A stretch of 20,077 nucleotides of DNA from Trachelipus rathkii (Eukaryota > Arthropoda > Malacostraca > Isopoda > Trachelipodidae). The notes under the pieces were generated by a model. It did not search any database and had not been told where the DNA came from. It saw nothing but the letters and a program-made list of their open reading frames with translations. Positions within the stretch are counted from its first letter, which is position 1, and every line of letters starts with the position of its first letter. Both the position numbers and the translations under genes were made by a program. The stretch covers positions 60,001-80,077 of the forward strand of contig JABUQX010061863.1 of NCBI GenBank assembly GCA_015478945.1, written 5' to 3'. Shown piece after piece: positions 8,924 to 19,099 of the stretch.

Positions 8924-9061
8924 TTACGTTTCCCCTTGTGTTGTTATATGTAAACTTCCTTCGTTGTTTTTGAAAGTGTCACTCACACCATTGCATGTTC
9001 CATGACACACTATTCCCTCACCAAAGCCAATTATGCTTCTAACTCCTTCCAATAATTCATC
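8924..9061 (-). pseudogene. Short unrecognised minus-strand open piece
   Basis: A stop-to-stop frame of 45 codons contains LLEGVRSIIGFGEGIVC and ends HITTQGET before TAA. It has no ATG. Residue use (Gly, Val, Phe, Cys) is protein-like for AT-rich DNA, and it lies downstream of the OTU-like domain on the same strand. It could be the tail of the same broken protein or chance. Confidence 0.25.
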
Positions 9062-9197
9062 CTACAACATGCATTGCTGGAAAGTACCCATCTGGTTTAC
9101 CACCAATTGGAACAAACCACCGTCTTATAAACGAGTACTAATTTTCAACTTCTACCACCGACTTACCATTTATACAATGTCCTTGGGCAACCTCCGT

Positions 9198-9362
9198 TTA
9201 ATGCAAGTCTACTGTCCATTTCCTTAAAATATGCCCAAACGGTTCCAATTCCTTGACAACTGTTTCTTGAACCAAGCTGTACAGATCTGTGTCCCAAAAC
9301 GCCACACTGATGCAAACTCGCCAATACAAACTTCTTGCCAGTGTTACTCCTCTAACACATGA
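9198..9362 (-). pseudogene. Unrecognised minus-strand protein fragment
   Basis: An open stretch of 54 codons reads ARSLYWRVCISVAFWDTDLY and continues with LVQETVVKELEPFGHILRKW before TAA at 9198-9200. It has three Trp, mixed hydrophobic and charged residues and no low complexity, so it resembles a real protein more than random translation. It lies 27 bases downstream of the acidic ORF at 9389-9583. I do not recognise a family. Confidence 0.35.
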
Positions 9363-9388
9363 TTACAACTTAAACCTCATGACTTATG

Positions 9389-9583
9389 TTATTCTTTCTC
9401 GCATGCATTAAAATTTATCCCTAACTCTTCATCTGTACGGTACCGTACCAAATTATGCTCAGGGTCCTTATCCGTCTCATTCTCTGACTCCTCTAGCTCT
9501 TCTTCTTCCTGCTGTGACTCCTCTTGAGTTGGACGTTCGTCAATCATACTGTTTTCCATGTGCCCATTGAACGTCTCTACCAT
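9389..9583 (-). pseudogene. Glu-rich acidic tail following the OTU-like domain
   Basis: A 64-codon ORF with an ATG start has a dense acidic run (TQEESQQEEEELEESENET), then DEELGINFNACEKE and a stop. It overlaps the end of the OTU-like frame (stop at 9540-9542) in a different frame, so it may be the continuation of that protein after a one- or two-base indel. Acidic low-complexity tails have no specific function assigned. A free-standing small protein is possible but less likely. Confidence 0.4.
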
Positions 9584-10070
9584 CCCTCAAAGGGTTAAAG
9601 TGTGTCTCGCCACGCACCTGTATGTTAACGTCTTATAAATTTTCCTCCCTTCTTACTTTTCGTCCGATGTATTTAACCGAACAGCAAGTACCATGGTGTA
9701 ACCAAATTACCACCCCAAACATGTCGCTTGCTACCAGCAACACCTCTGGTATTGGTTCCCTGCCAGGTAACCTTAATGCCTTTAAATATTTCAGCGTCTT
9801 CTGTTGTTTTCCTATCCCGTACAACTTCTGGTTATCCCTTAACGTGGTTGCTAATTTGTCTCTCAAAGCCTTATGATCCTCTTCCAGATTCTTAACCTGA
9901 GCATTTCTTAAAACAACCTGTAAGCTGACAAACAGCGCATCCGCTCCACCTGGAACTTCTTCTACCATAATTAAACCGTTCAGGCAAAGCATCAAATCAA
10001 TCGGTGCTTCACCCTGATCCTCCTTCCAATGGCACCTGGACCATGTGTCTGCGAAGATGTTTTCTCCCCA
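9540..10070 (-). pseudogene. Degenerate OTU-like (ovarian tumour) cysteine protease domain
   Basis: The minus-strand frame is open from 10070 to a TAA at 9633-9635, then continues in the same frame to TGA at 9540-9542. The order of segments fits an OTU fold: NGLIMVEEVPGGADALFVSL (family pattern GL-x-I-x-x-VPGDGxCLFRSL), a helix HKALRDKLATTLRDNQKLY, then YLKALRLPG, then EVLLVASDMFGVVIWL (pattern EL-x-x-A-S-x-x-x-x-V-x-I-x-V), and after the internal stop GETHFNPL, which fits the catalytic-His motif. The Cys of the D-G-x-C motif is Ala (codon 9936-9938) and the Asp-Gly is Gly-Ala, so it would be catalytically dead even if translated. OTU enzymes cleave ubiquitin linkages. The first ATG in frame is at 9992. 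Assignment is by eye; some transposable elements are known to carry OTU domains. Confidence 0.55.
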
Positions 10071-10103
10071 TCAAATATTACCGGACGATCTCTGGTCCGT
10101 TAG

Positions 10104-10221
10104 CCCATCACTTTTGACCTGCTGTATTTATTTCTCACTGACAGCAAAATTGCAAATTATAGGCCCACTCAACTTTTGACCTGCTGTTTATTCTCCTGAC
10201 AGCAAATTTGCAAATTATAGG
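10104..10221. repeat. Two-copy tandem repeat of about 60 bases
   Basis: 10104-10163 and 10164-10221 are two near-identical units. Each starts CCCA, contains CTTTTGACCTGCTGT and ends GCAAATTATAGG; the second is two bases shorter. They lie between the copy A repeat and the OTU-like ORF, that is, in its 5' leader on the minus strand. Confidence 0.95.
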
Positions 10222-10274
10222 GAGAAGGTAACTCAAACACATACAGTATTTTCTTACTTATATTAATACATAAT

Positions 10275-11480
10275 GAACCCTATTCTAAACACAAGTTAGT
10301 AAACCCTATTCTAAACATAAATTAGCAATAATAATTTTATTTCTGCAAACACTATTCTTTATTTACATTTCCAAAATAATCAGTAAAGGATTCAGGTCAG
10401 TAATTAATCAATAAACGACGGAGGCAAGGTTCCAAAACATCAACACAGCAGACGGAAGAGACCACAGGACATCACGTGACCCGAGAATAATATAACTCAC
10501 AAAAGGCAAATCCAATCTTATTATTTAGCAAATAAATGAACAACTCAGTATTATCAAAGAAAAACTTACATGCTATAAATCCTTTAAACTAACTGGTCAA
10601 GTAGATCCATATAACATCGGGAAATTCTTCACGAGGAGATACCTCCTTATAAATAGATTTATAAAACAATCCTGCTCGCCAGCTCGATATCTGTTTTCCA
10701 AGATTTAACTTTTTCTTTGAAACCTGCTAAATTAGAGCAACAGTTTTTAAACATTTTATACGAAAATACATTAATGAAGATCAGCAAAAAAAAACAGGGG
10801 TCACTTTCACTATCATGCGCAATGTTATCTTTAAAAAAAAAAAACTCCAAGAAACTACTCTTATAAAAAACTACATAATGTATGTCAAAAATGTAATAAT
10901 AAAGTGAAGCGCATTCAATTAATATTAAACTAAGATCACATTTATGAATAAACGTAAATAATTTAGTTCACTCACAGTTCAATGTCCTTCAAAAAATTAG
11001 TTGTTACTTACCAAAAATAGTTGATCCAAATTTTTTTCTAAAATAAACTTCAATTTCAATAGTATTTAACACAAGTATCCCGCATTAAACACTGCAAAGA
11101 AAACCAATTTTCAGTTCAGCCACTCCCTGACTTCAAAGAATATCCATTGAATCCCAGTATTCAGTATGGGTTCCAGACCAACCAATTCACTAATTAAAAC
11201 ACATTCATATTATTAGAAACGAAAATATCCCTACCTAAAAAAAACGTAACTTTTTAACTAATTTTATCACTCCACGATTCCACGGGACTTTTCTTCCTTC
11301 TACCTTATTCAAATGTAATTTCTTTCCCATTCCTTTCTTTTCCAGCATTCTTAATTACCTGAGAATATTCACTCTGAACTTTCTTACGCGGAGAAATGCT
11401 AAACAATCTAACTTTTTTATAATTCTTTAGGACTTACTCTTCTCCTTTGCTGCCTCGTTGGTTGCTTTTAGTCTCTCAAT
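10275..11480 (-). repeat. Long direct repeat, copy A (possible LTR of a minus-strand element)
   Basis: This is the same unit as copy B, from the doubled AACCCTATTCTAAACA motif at 10275-10326 to GTCTCTCA at 11471-11478, about 1.2 kb. Beyond that point it runs into (TA)n instead of the ACCTATATAC-poly(A) end seen in B and C. On the minus strand it lies upstream of the OTU-like ORF, where a 5' LTR would be. No TGG-type primer binding site is visible just inside its 10275 end, which weakens the LTR reading. There is no gene in it; the short open frame at 10659-10850 is not conserved in copy B. Confidence 0.85.
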
Positions 11481-11490
11481 TAATATATTA

Positions 11491-11522
<32 letters not shown>

Positions 11523-11632
11523 AATATAATATATATAATATATAAATAAATTAATATTGAAATATTAAAGAAATTATTAATTTATATTTATAGTATATTT
11601 AGGAAATTATTTTAAATTATATATATTATATA

Positions 11633-11727
<95 letters not shown>
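11481..11727. repeat. (TA)n tract with imperfections
   Basis: TA and TAA/TTA repeats run almost without break from the end of copy A to 11727. All open frames here are TA translation (Ile/Tyr) and not genes. Confidence 0.95.
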
Positions 11728-11730
<3 letters not shown>

Positions 11731-11835
11731 GCACCGTTATGGGGGGGCAGGTTAGGGCCATGCCCCCCCCTAGATTTTGAATCTCACGATAAATTTCCAC
11801 AATTGATTTTTTTAAGATCACATGGCTAAACGATA
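11728..11835 (-). repeat. Small dispersed-repeat unit 1 with G7/C7 hairpin
   Basis: About 100 bases of non-TA sequence lie between two (TA)n tracts. It contains a 9-bp perfect stem (G7CA at 11741-11749 with TGC7 at 11761-11769) around an 11-base loop, then TAGATTTTGAATCTCACGAT. It resembles unit 2 (11974-12170) in the core AGGGCCATGCC and the following TCWCAYGATA. Runs such as CACCGTTATGGGGGGG recall the GC-rich ends of some marine-invertebrate DNA transposons, but I cannot assign it. Confidence 0.6.
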
Positions 11836-11973
11836 TATATATTTTATATATTTAAATTATAAATATTATTTAAAAAATTTTTTATTTATATATATATATA
11901 TATATTATATATATATATACTCATATATATATATTATATATATATATATATTAATATATATATATATATATAT
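11836..11973. repeat. (TA)n tract
   Basis: AT-rich, mostly TA repeat separating the two hairpin units. Apparent open frames are Ile/Tyr repeats only. Confidence 0.93.
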
Positions 11974-12170
11974 ATACGAAAGCCTATTTTTTTCTATCTT
12001 GAGATTACTTTGTGGCTGAGAAATGTAGGTGAGGGCCATGCCTACCCTGGCCAGACTTGTAACGCCTCTCATGATATACCTCCATCCATGCATCGTTGTG
12101 CCCCAATCAGAGAATCGTAAGACGTTTGAAAAATAATTCTGAATGTATGTAATTTTTTTTAAACCAGGCA
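11974..12170 (-). repeat. Small dispersed-repeat unit 2
   Basis: A diverged relative of unit 1: AGGTGAGGGCCATGCCTACC against AGGTTAGGGCCATGCCCCCC, and CTCTCATGATATACCTCC against TCTCACGATAAATTTCC. A short stem GTAGG (12025-12029) / CCTAC (12041-12045) sits at the same place as the G7/C7 stem of unit 1. On the minus strand both units run directly into (TA)n at the same side, so TA may be a tail. Confidence 0.5.
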
Positions 12171-12216
12171 TTAAGACTTAGAGCCATAATAGTTTTTTAT
12201 TTGCTCTACATCTTAA
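12171..12216. other. Imperfect 14-bp inverted repeat
   Basis: TTAAGACTTAGAGC (12171-12184) and GCTCTACATCTTAA (12203-12216) match at 12 of 14 pairs around an 18-base A/T-rich loop. It lies just after unit 2. From 12217 to 12682 nothing further is recognised except a short (ATT)n near 12338-12352; the open frames in both directions at 12453-12684 are without family features. Confidence 0.7.
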
Positions 12217-12682
12217 TAGGGAATTATACGATGAGATATTTAGGACTGTTAATGGGAAAAAAATTGCAAATAGTCCTGGGAAGAGAGGTAACTGCTTGTG
12301 TGCTGAGAAGCCGAAAGAAGTAGGGAGGTGGTTAAAATATTATTATTATTATATGACAAAGTAATAATGAAAAATATGGATAAGCTTTAATTAAAAGGCC
12401 TAGGATTGATAAAGTTATTCATTTGTGAATTGAAACAAACACATGAAACCCATTAGATGCTGGTTCTAGATATGTATGCTGATAATTCAAGGGTATTGAA
12501 CGCAAACTTAGTTATGATATTAAATTTTAGTAGTGTTGTTGCTACTTGGGATATTAGTATGAGTACAAGGATGAAGGGAAAAATGTCCAGGTGGTTGGTA
12601 ATAACATTATTGGAATCAATATTATATAACAAGATTGAATTTTTAACAAAACCGTACAAACCACCAATTTATGTACAATTTT

Positions 12683-13230
12683 AAAGATGCTAAAGAGGAA
12701 AAAACTCCTTTCCTTTATGAATAGCTAGATCTGCACAATTCTTGGCTAGCGTTTTCTAAAATATTGAAAGGATCGTTTTGTAGATTGTGTGGCTTATTTA
12801 GACATTTTATCAAAAGAGACATATTTGGCTCTTTTATTGTAAAACCATTTTAAAAGAAATATTAAAAGACATGTTCATGCTGCTAAAGTCCATGCAAATT
12901 TCAGAATGGCATAAAGATGCCTCAGAAGCAGCAAAGAATTTCAAAGATAACAATAAGAAAAGGTTAAAACAATCACATCAAATAATTGGACGTGTAGTTG
13001 ATAACTGAGCAACTGCATGTTGTTGAGCCCTTATTTATTTAAAAAAAAAAAAAAATGGCACCTATAATTTCTACTTTAATATTTTGTAGCACTCATGTGA
13101 TGATGGTGCTTCTGATTATATATATATATTTATATATATATAATGTCGTCTAATTAGATATATGGTAGCATTTTGCAAGTAAGATACCGTATATTCATCT
13201 TTATTCCGATTATTGCTAAATTTCAGAGTA
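12683..13230 (+). pseudogene. hAT-type transposase remnant (TTF/ZMYM zinc finger and DUF4371-like start)
   Basis: Pieces in shifting frames follow the order seen in hAT/ZMYM-type transposases. Frame 2 (12683-12853) has HNSWLAFSKILKGSFCRLC then GLFRH, the pattern W-L-x-[YF]-S-x(4-6)-G-x-F-C-x-x-C of a TTF-type zinc finger. Frame 1 (12847-13008) has SEWHKDASEAAKNFKD and, further on, VVDN, like the E-x-H-K-x-A segment and D-N motif. After a run of A, 13055 onward gives APIISTLIFCSTH, close to the I-x-x-I-I-F-C-G-x-x segment at the start of DUF4371. Next come D-D-G in another frame, and LLNFRV at 13213-13230. In-frame stops at 12722 and 12851 and several frameshifts make it dead. The catalytic RNase H-like core and C-terminal dimerisation domain are not recognised downstream. 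Confidence 0.55.
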
Positions 13231-13249
13231 AAGTCTATGAGATATCGTT

Positions 13250-13270
13250 ATGTTCTTATTGTGAGAACAT
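13250..13270. other. Perfect 7-bp hairpin
   Basis: ATGTTCT (13250-13256) and AGAACAT (13264-13270) flank a 7-base loop. Isolated; role unknown. Confidence 0.7.
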
Positions 13271-15900
13271 TTGAAAATCTACTATAATCGTCACGGTTAT
13301 TATATATATAATATAAGTAATAAATTTGTGATAAATATCTAAGAACTTAATTTTTTGTACTGAATACGACTTGGATATTAATTATTTATTTATTTGTGAA
13401 AGTTGCATATAATTAGTTATTAATCAAATTTGATAATGAAGTAACAATTGTAAAATAAAACTCTGTTTATTAGCAGACGTATAATATATTATATTGGCAG
13501 CAGTACATATTCAACGCGAACAGAACAGCTATCGATTTTTGTAAGTTATGTTCAAAACCCTCTCGATGTATGTGAAGAATTTTAAGGCTTTATTCCTATT
13601 ACAAAACGTTAAAGTGAAGATTATAATATGCCAGAGCTATTATATGATCTTACTACACGATAATAGATATTTTACAATTTAAAATATGTAGAGCTTTGTT
13701 AGACTTATATTGGTTTGAATGTGTATGAGTATTGCTGCTAATACCTTAATAAGACTGGCAAGAAAATTGGATGATTCAGATAAGTTAATAAGAGATTCTA
13801 AGTACCCTAAGTATACTCAAATTTTTTTCATTATGTTTATCTATCGTTTTCAATTATTAATATAATTAACTCGACATATATATACCTAAATATATTATTG
13901 TACTGTAATTTTCGATAAACACTATTGGCATGCTAAAATAAATGATAAATTTTTCCGTGAAATTTTCCTTGAAAAAATGTCTCGCAGAATTTTGGTGGTG
14001 ATATATATATATATAAAGAAAGTAAGTATATCCTACGAGTTAATTGTAATCGTATTTGTTTATGCAGTAGAACAACAACCTTCACTCAACAGCGATGCAC
14101 ACACCACAAACGATTAATCTAGCCTGCACAAAGTACAACAATTAATTCATACGCAAAAAAGTCCAGGAATATTTTAAGAAACATTTTAAGTTAATGAAGT
14201 GCCAAATAAAAAATGTTGATGGCATTAAAAAAAAATCTCTCATGAAGTCAAATATCTTATCTTCAGTATGAATTACCCGGCAAGGTCCACATTCAAAGCC
14301 AGATGTAATCAGAAAAAAGATTGGTAGAGACTCTCAAGAATCTATTTTTCATGTCAGCCTTCGGAAGAGCAGGAAGTTCCTGCAATTGTATTTCCTTCAA
14401 TCAGCTGATTTAATATATCATGTATCGAATAATATAGATTCTGATTAGAATGCAGTATGTTACATGCCTTATAGGAATGAGATAATGTTCCCGAGACATA
14501 AACTAAACGTAATAATATTGGATGAGGTTCAGTTCACATGAAAGAACTTTCAAGAAAAATTTACTAAAGAATATTCACTGATTAGAAATGAAAAATAGAG
14601 ATATGCAAACTCAAGAGATCTCTTTTGTAAGAGGAGAGTGGTTCAAAGTTAAAAATTAGTTTTTTGTAAAAAATGGCTATCTGTTAAGACCCAATCTATT
14701 ATAGCCGGACGTAAAGATTGTCTTCATTCCACACAATATTTCTACTACACATACAAGGCTAATGAGAATCTTTTGTGCAAGTATCCAAGGAATTCGCAGC
14801 CTCTGAGGAGAAAGAAACATATCAAAAATAGAGATATATCCTGCTTGGAGATTGCTATCAGTATATAAGTTGTTGCATGCCCATTTATAGGATATATTTA
14901 ATTGATACAATATATGATTCTCTCAATTTCGAAATTAGCACATAACTGAGTTGATCAAAATGCAATTTTACTTGGCATAAGCGAGGAACACAATTATAAA
15001 CTCGCAATTTCCTTGATTTTTTGTCTTTACTCAGTGGAGTAGTTTAGAATAATTTTTGATAATTAGACTTAAACTCAAAGTTGAAGTATTTAAAAAAATT
15101 GAACTCATTCCATTTTTAACTGTGCAAGGTTATATATTGACAAACCTATTATGCATGTGTGAAGCAGATGCCGAATCTTTGTTTAATTCTGGAATGATTT
15201 CAAGTAAGAAAACGGGTAGGAACAAAATAATACATCTATTAGGAGAAAATATAGATTATAGTTAGCTATGCACTCATCTACGTACAAAAGCATTGTACAT
15301 TTTTTGTACCCAGGGACACGGAGTCTCTACAAGGGCAGATCATCAAGTGACTAATATCTCAACACTTTCAATCAACTACTTGTGCAATTGATAGGGGCAA
15401 GGTCGTTCGGAAAAGTTTACCTGTACGACGTATGTTTATTAACTTGTGATAGCTAAAGAAAGTACGGGTTTCACTATTCAACTATTTCCAACGAAATAAT
15501 TAAATGGGGTTGCTTTACATGTATTAACTAAGTGGGTTCTGAAGAAAATTCGCAGTTACAAAAAAGCCAAAGGAGGTGCTAGGGAACGTTTCACATCGTC
15601 AAACATCACTTGACCAAGCATTTAATCGATATTATAACTGATTTATAAGAAAGAAAAAAAAGAAATATTAAAATTCTTATAATTCATGCTAAAACGGAAG
15701 CATGCTCTTTTGAATGAATATAAGACTTCTTACTAGTTTATAACTAGCATTTACCTGAAATTACATCAACTGAGATTTCGTGTTGAATTGAAATCATCGT
15801 ATGAAATAATACTATCATGTCATTTTTATATAATGATTGGCTGTTTCAATTAAAAAGTACAGATGGGCAAAGCATTAAAAACAAGTACTATAATGATCAA
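13271..15900. other. AT-rich stretch without recognisable genes
   Basis: No supported gene on either strand. The longest open frames (77 codons at 14677-14910 minus, 69 codons at 15056-15265 plus) have no recognised motif and no neighbours. A short (TA)n lies at about 14000-14014. Further decayed transposase sequence downstream of the hAT remnant is possible but not demonstrable by eye. An 8-bp stem, GTACAAAA (15282-15289) with TTTTGTAC (15302-15309), is present. Confidence 0.6.
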
Positions 15901-18900
15901 TATTATATATATATATATATTTATGTATATAATAGTTGGTATATAGGTATATATAGTATATATAGGAATAATATAAATATATTAAAACATTATGTAGTTG
16001 GAATATATTAATATAAAAGAATAGTAAGTATTTCCTTTTAACTCATAGGTATTATTAATGTAACTCTAGCATGGACACACTCACTTTCAAAATACATACT
16101 CACACGACTAATAAAACTTAATGGATGCACAAACATCAACTGCTATTTGCTCAATTAATCTCCCACCCATAAATTTTGACGGCACATAAAATTGCAATTA
16201 TAACGGCGCCCAATATTAGATTGACAACTTTAATTGTATTTTAGAATGATATATTATGAATAGGAAATAACTAAAAAAAAATAATTAAAGATACCTATAT
16301 AGTGTAGTATATATATATATAATTATAGAGGGAAGGTTTTCAGCACAAAGAAGTGTAATAGACAAGGAACCTACAATGTTATATATAGTTTATTATATTA
16401 TAAATTAATTATATAGATATCAAGATATATATATTATAAAGGTTATGACAAGAGTTTATTATTGCGTATTATTAATATGATTTATGACTAAGTATAAAGA
16501 GATATGATTATTTATAGATATGTTATATAGTTGTACGTGTTAAGTAATATAGTATATTAACAATGAAGTATATATAATTATAGTATACACCCATTCAGTC
16601 ATGTTTTAAGGCCATTGCCCTGACTAGTATTCATGGGAATCGTGCGAACCTGAAAAGAGTAGGAAAGGCAGGTTTACATAAAGTATTTTTGGAGCTATAA
16701 ACAACGGAAAAAGCTCCTAACTATAGTCGTAGGTATTACCTTAGCGTTTTGGCACAAAACGACGTTATCTTGCTAACAGTTCTCAGTATAATATATGAAA
16801 ACTGTGTTTGCATTTCGAAATGAGGGGGAGAAATTTATTTGACTCATAAATGCCATAAAACTTTGTGAGTGATAGTCACGAAAACCCTTTAAATAAAAAC
16901 GTTTTTAATACAAATAATTTTCCGCGGATTACGAAATGTTCATGGCGTTGGGCCCATAATCGTGATTAATTGAGAGTGCCTAATAACAGATTTAAATGCC
17001 CATACCCCGATTCATAAAATTTTGGGATAATAATTTTTGATCAGAGAAGAGAGAAAGTGGGAGAACTGATTCGTCATACTATCTCATCATTTTTATTCCG
17101 TTGACTGTTCGAGTTGTCTGAGGATAATAAAACTCTCCTTCAGTGGTCGTATCTTACGATGTGACCAGGTTAAAGGGTTTGGTGAACTAACATTTTGTTA
17201 GAGGTACTGTAGAAGAAATGGGACAAACAAGAAGAATACCGTTGTGCTGTATTATCGAAAAGAAATTATGTATCTTTAAATGATTGGGCAGATAATCGAG
17301 TACAATGATACAATTGGTGATAGTTTCTAGGGAGACATAGAGATTATTCATAAGGATGTGGTGAAGAAATATTAGAGAGAGAGACAATATTTATTCTCTC
17401 GTATAATACATAAAGATAGTTGGTCATGCTTTAGTCATACTGCAGAAGAGATTCATATTATAGTTCTTGCACTTTAACATATTTCAGCAATAGAAAGTGA
17501 CAAGTCAGAATGTAAGATGAACGTTTCATTGTATTTGACCTGCATATGAAAAGTTATCAAATTAAATTAGAAATATTCCTGTGTTTCTCCTGTTAATTTT
17601 AGGTTGATGTTAAATTGGATGGTGCGAAATTTTACCTATATTTTTGAGGGAGAAGAACTTCGACGACTCTTGGTTTGAGATGTACAAAATTCATGTAATA
17701 ATTGACGGGGTTGTGTTGTTCACTCAAGGAAGAAAAAACAGAAATTTCTTTATATTGGCACCAGAATCTCTCATGACCAAATGAACATCATTTGAGATAG
17801 GTTCCATTTCGAAAACATTCCATTAAATACGTGAGTTTCATCATGAGCAATATTCACCTGAGTTCCATGCAGTATAACCGTATCAATGAGAGGTTGCAAA
17901 GGAAAGTAAAATTTAAAACTTTACCGATTTAAAAATTTGCCTTACTGAAAGTATAAATTGTCAACATTGCAAAGTCGTGTTACGTAGAGAAAGAAAACAA
18001 GGAAAAGACGTAGATAAATAGGTGAGGTATAGCTTGCAGATTCCATACGTATGTACAGTAGGGTAGAAAGTAACTTGGATGATTATAGTTAGATAGAGGT
18101 TAGATTATTAGTCAGGTTTGAGATACTATTTAAGTTAGACTAGCTATCATACTTTTCTTTCAAAATAGACTAATAGTCTCTAGTAGTATTATCGCCTATG
18201 AGTAGCATAGAGGATAGTTAGTAGTTGATGTAGACCGAAACCTTCGCTAGTCATACAAAAACCAGCATGAATAAGTTCAAGTTGAGATCGTGAAACCTGA
18301 AAGATCAGTTCGTATCTCTATGAGTTTACTGTATGATTATACTATATCTCTCCTTATGACTATTCGTTTTCGATCCAATTCCAGTGTTACTCGGTATATT
18401 TTGAGTTTGCGAGTTATGTAGTTAGAGGTGATAATCCGATCGTTTCTTCAGACAGCTGTGGATTGGGTCCGTTTACTCTTCTGTGAGCTCACTATCTCTT
18501 ATCTTTACATATGTTCGGTTGTTGTGGCTGCTGGTGAATAGACTAAAATAATATTCTGCCCTCATTTATCTGCGGTGGCATTCTTCCTTTCGAGAATAAT
18601 TACGATTTCAAAGTGTACGGTTTGCGTTGTCACTCATTGGATACAATATCGAAGAAATCCCAAATCACACTGGATAAGGATTTGCTTGTCGTGGTGACCT
18701 TTATTCTGCTATACACAGTTACGCAGGTTCGTTCGAAAATGTGCACCGATACTACGTCATCGAGCGATCAGTGTAGAATCTATCTTATATATAATATTAT
18801 AATATTATTGCTTAGTATTTCTCGAATGTGACTAAAATTTACGTCACTTAACCATGTAGTACGCCACTAGCCAGTATACTCATCTAATCAATTCTCAACT

Positions 18901-19090
18901 ATATAGATTCTAGTTAAAAATTTTTTTATCTATAATAAATTTACATAAATAGATTATTAATAATATTATAAACTATATTACGTACAGAACATATTAATCT
19001 AATCGATCAATTCTAAAGTTCTCGACGTGCGAAATTACAAAATTAACTTATTATTATATAATATTTTGAATTGCGAGAAGTCAATGCCGC
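15901..19090. other. AT-rich non-coding stretch with short TA runs
   Basis: Short TA/TATA runs occur at 15902-15920, around 15950-15965, 16309-16322 and 16380-16440. A perfect 7-bp stem with a 3-base loop lies at 16745-16761 (CGTTTTG, GCA, CAAAACG). At 18240-18790 base composition is more even than around it, and an open frame at 18613-18831 (GTG start, a hydrophobic run LLVVVTFILLYTVT then a Cys-containing tail) could be part of an exon, but there is no clear start or splice context. Nothing else is recognised. Confidence 0.55.
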
Positions 19091-19099
19091 AATATATCA

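Larger units (their letters stand above)
8597..9388. other. Left part of the unique core, minus-strand coding debris
   Basis: This is unique sequence between copy C and the OTU-like ORF. Its base composition is closer to the OTU region than to the AT-rich flanks. On the minus strand two short open pieces look coding-like (9198-9362 and 8924-9061, described separately). A short (AC)n run lies at about 8679-8690. No family is recognised. Confidence 0.4.

Noticed and set aside
9622..9876. Plus-strand ORF of 84 codons
   Set aside because: It is opposite the OTU-like frame, which has recognisable motifs; this one has none.
10104..10221. CRISPR-like repeat-spacer
   Set aside because: Only two directly adjoining units without spacers, in eukaryotic repeat DNA.
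12453..12684. Opposing ORFs of 68 and 75 codons
   Set aside because: No motifs; only the last residues of the plus-strand one (KPYKPP) could adjoin the hAT zinc-finger remnant, which is too little to claim.
15056..15265. 69-codon ORF considered as the C-terminal part of the hAT transposase
   Set aside because: No match to the expected dimerisation-domain pattern could be seen.
18613..18831. ORF with a hydrophobic run followed by a Cys-containing segment, considered as a secreted-protein exon
   Set aside because: Starts with GTG, has no family motif and no clear splice or promoter context; kept only as a remark.
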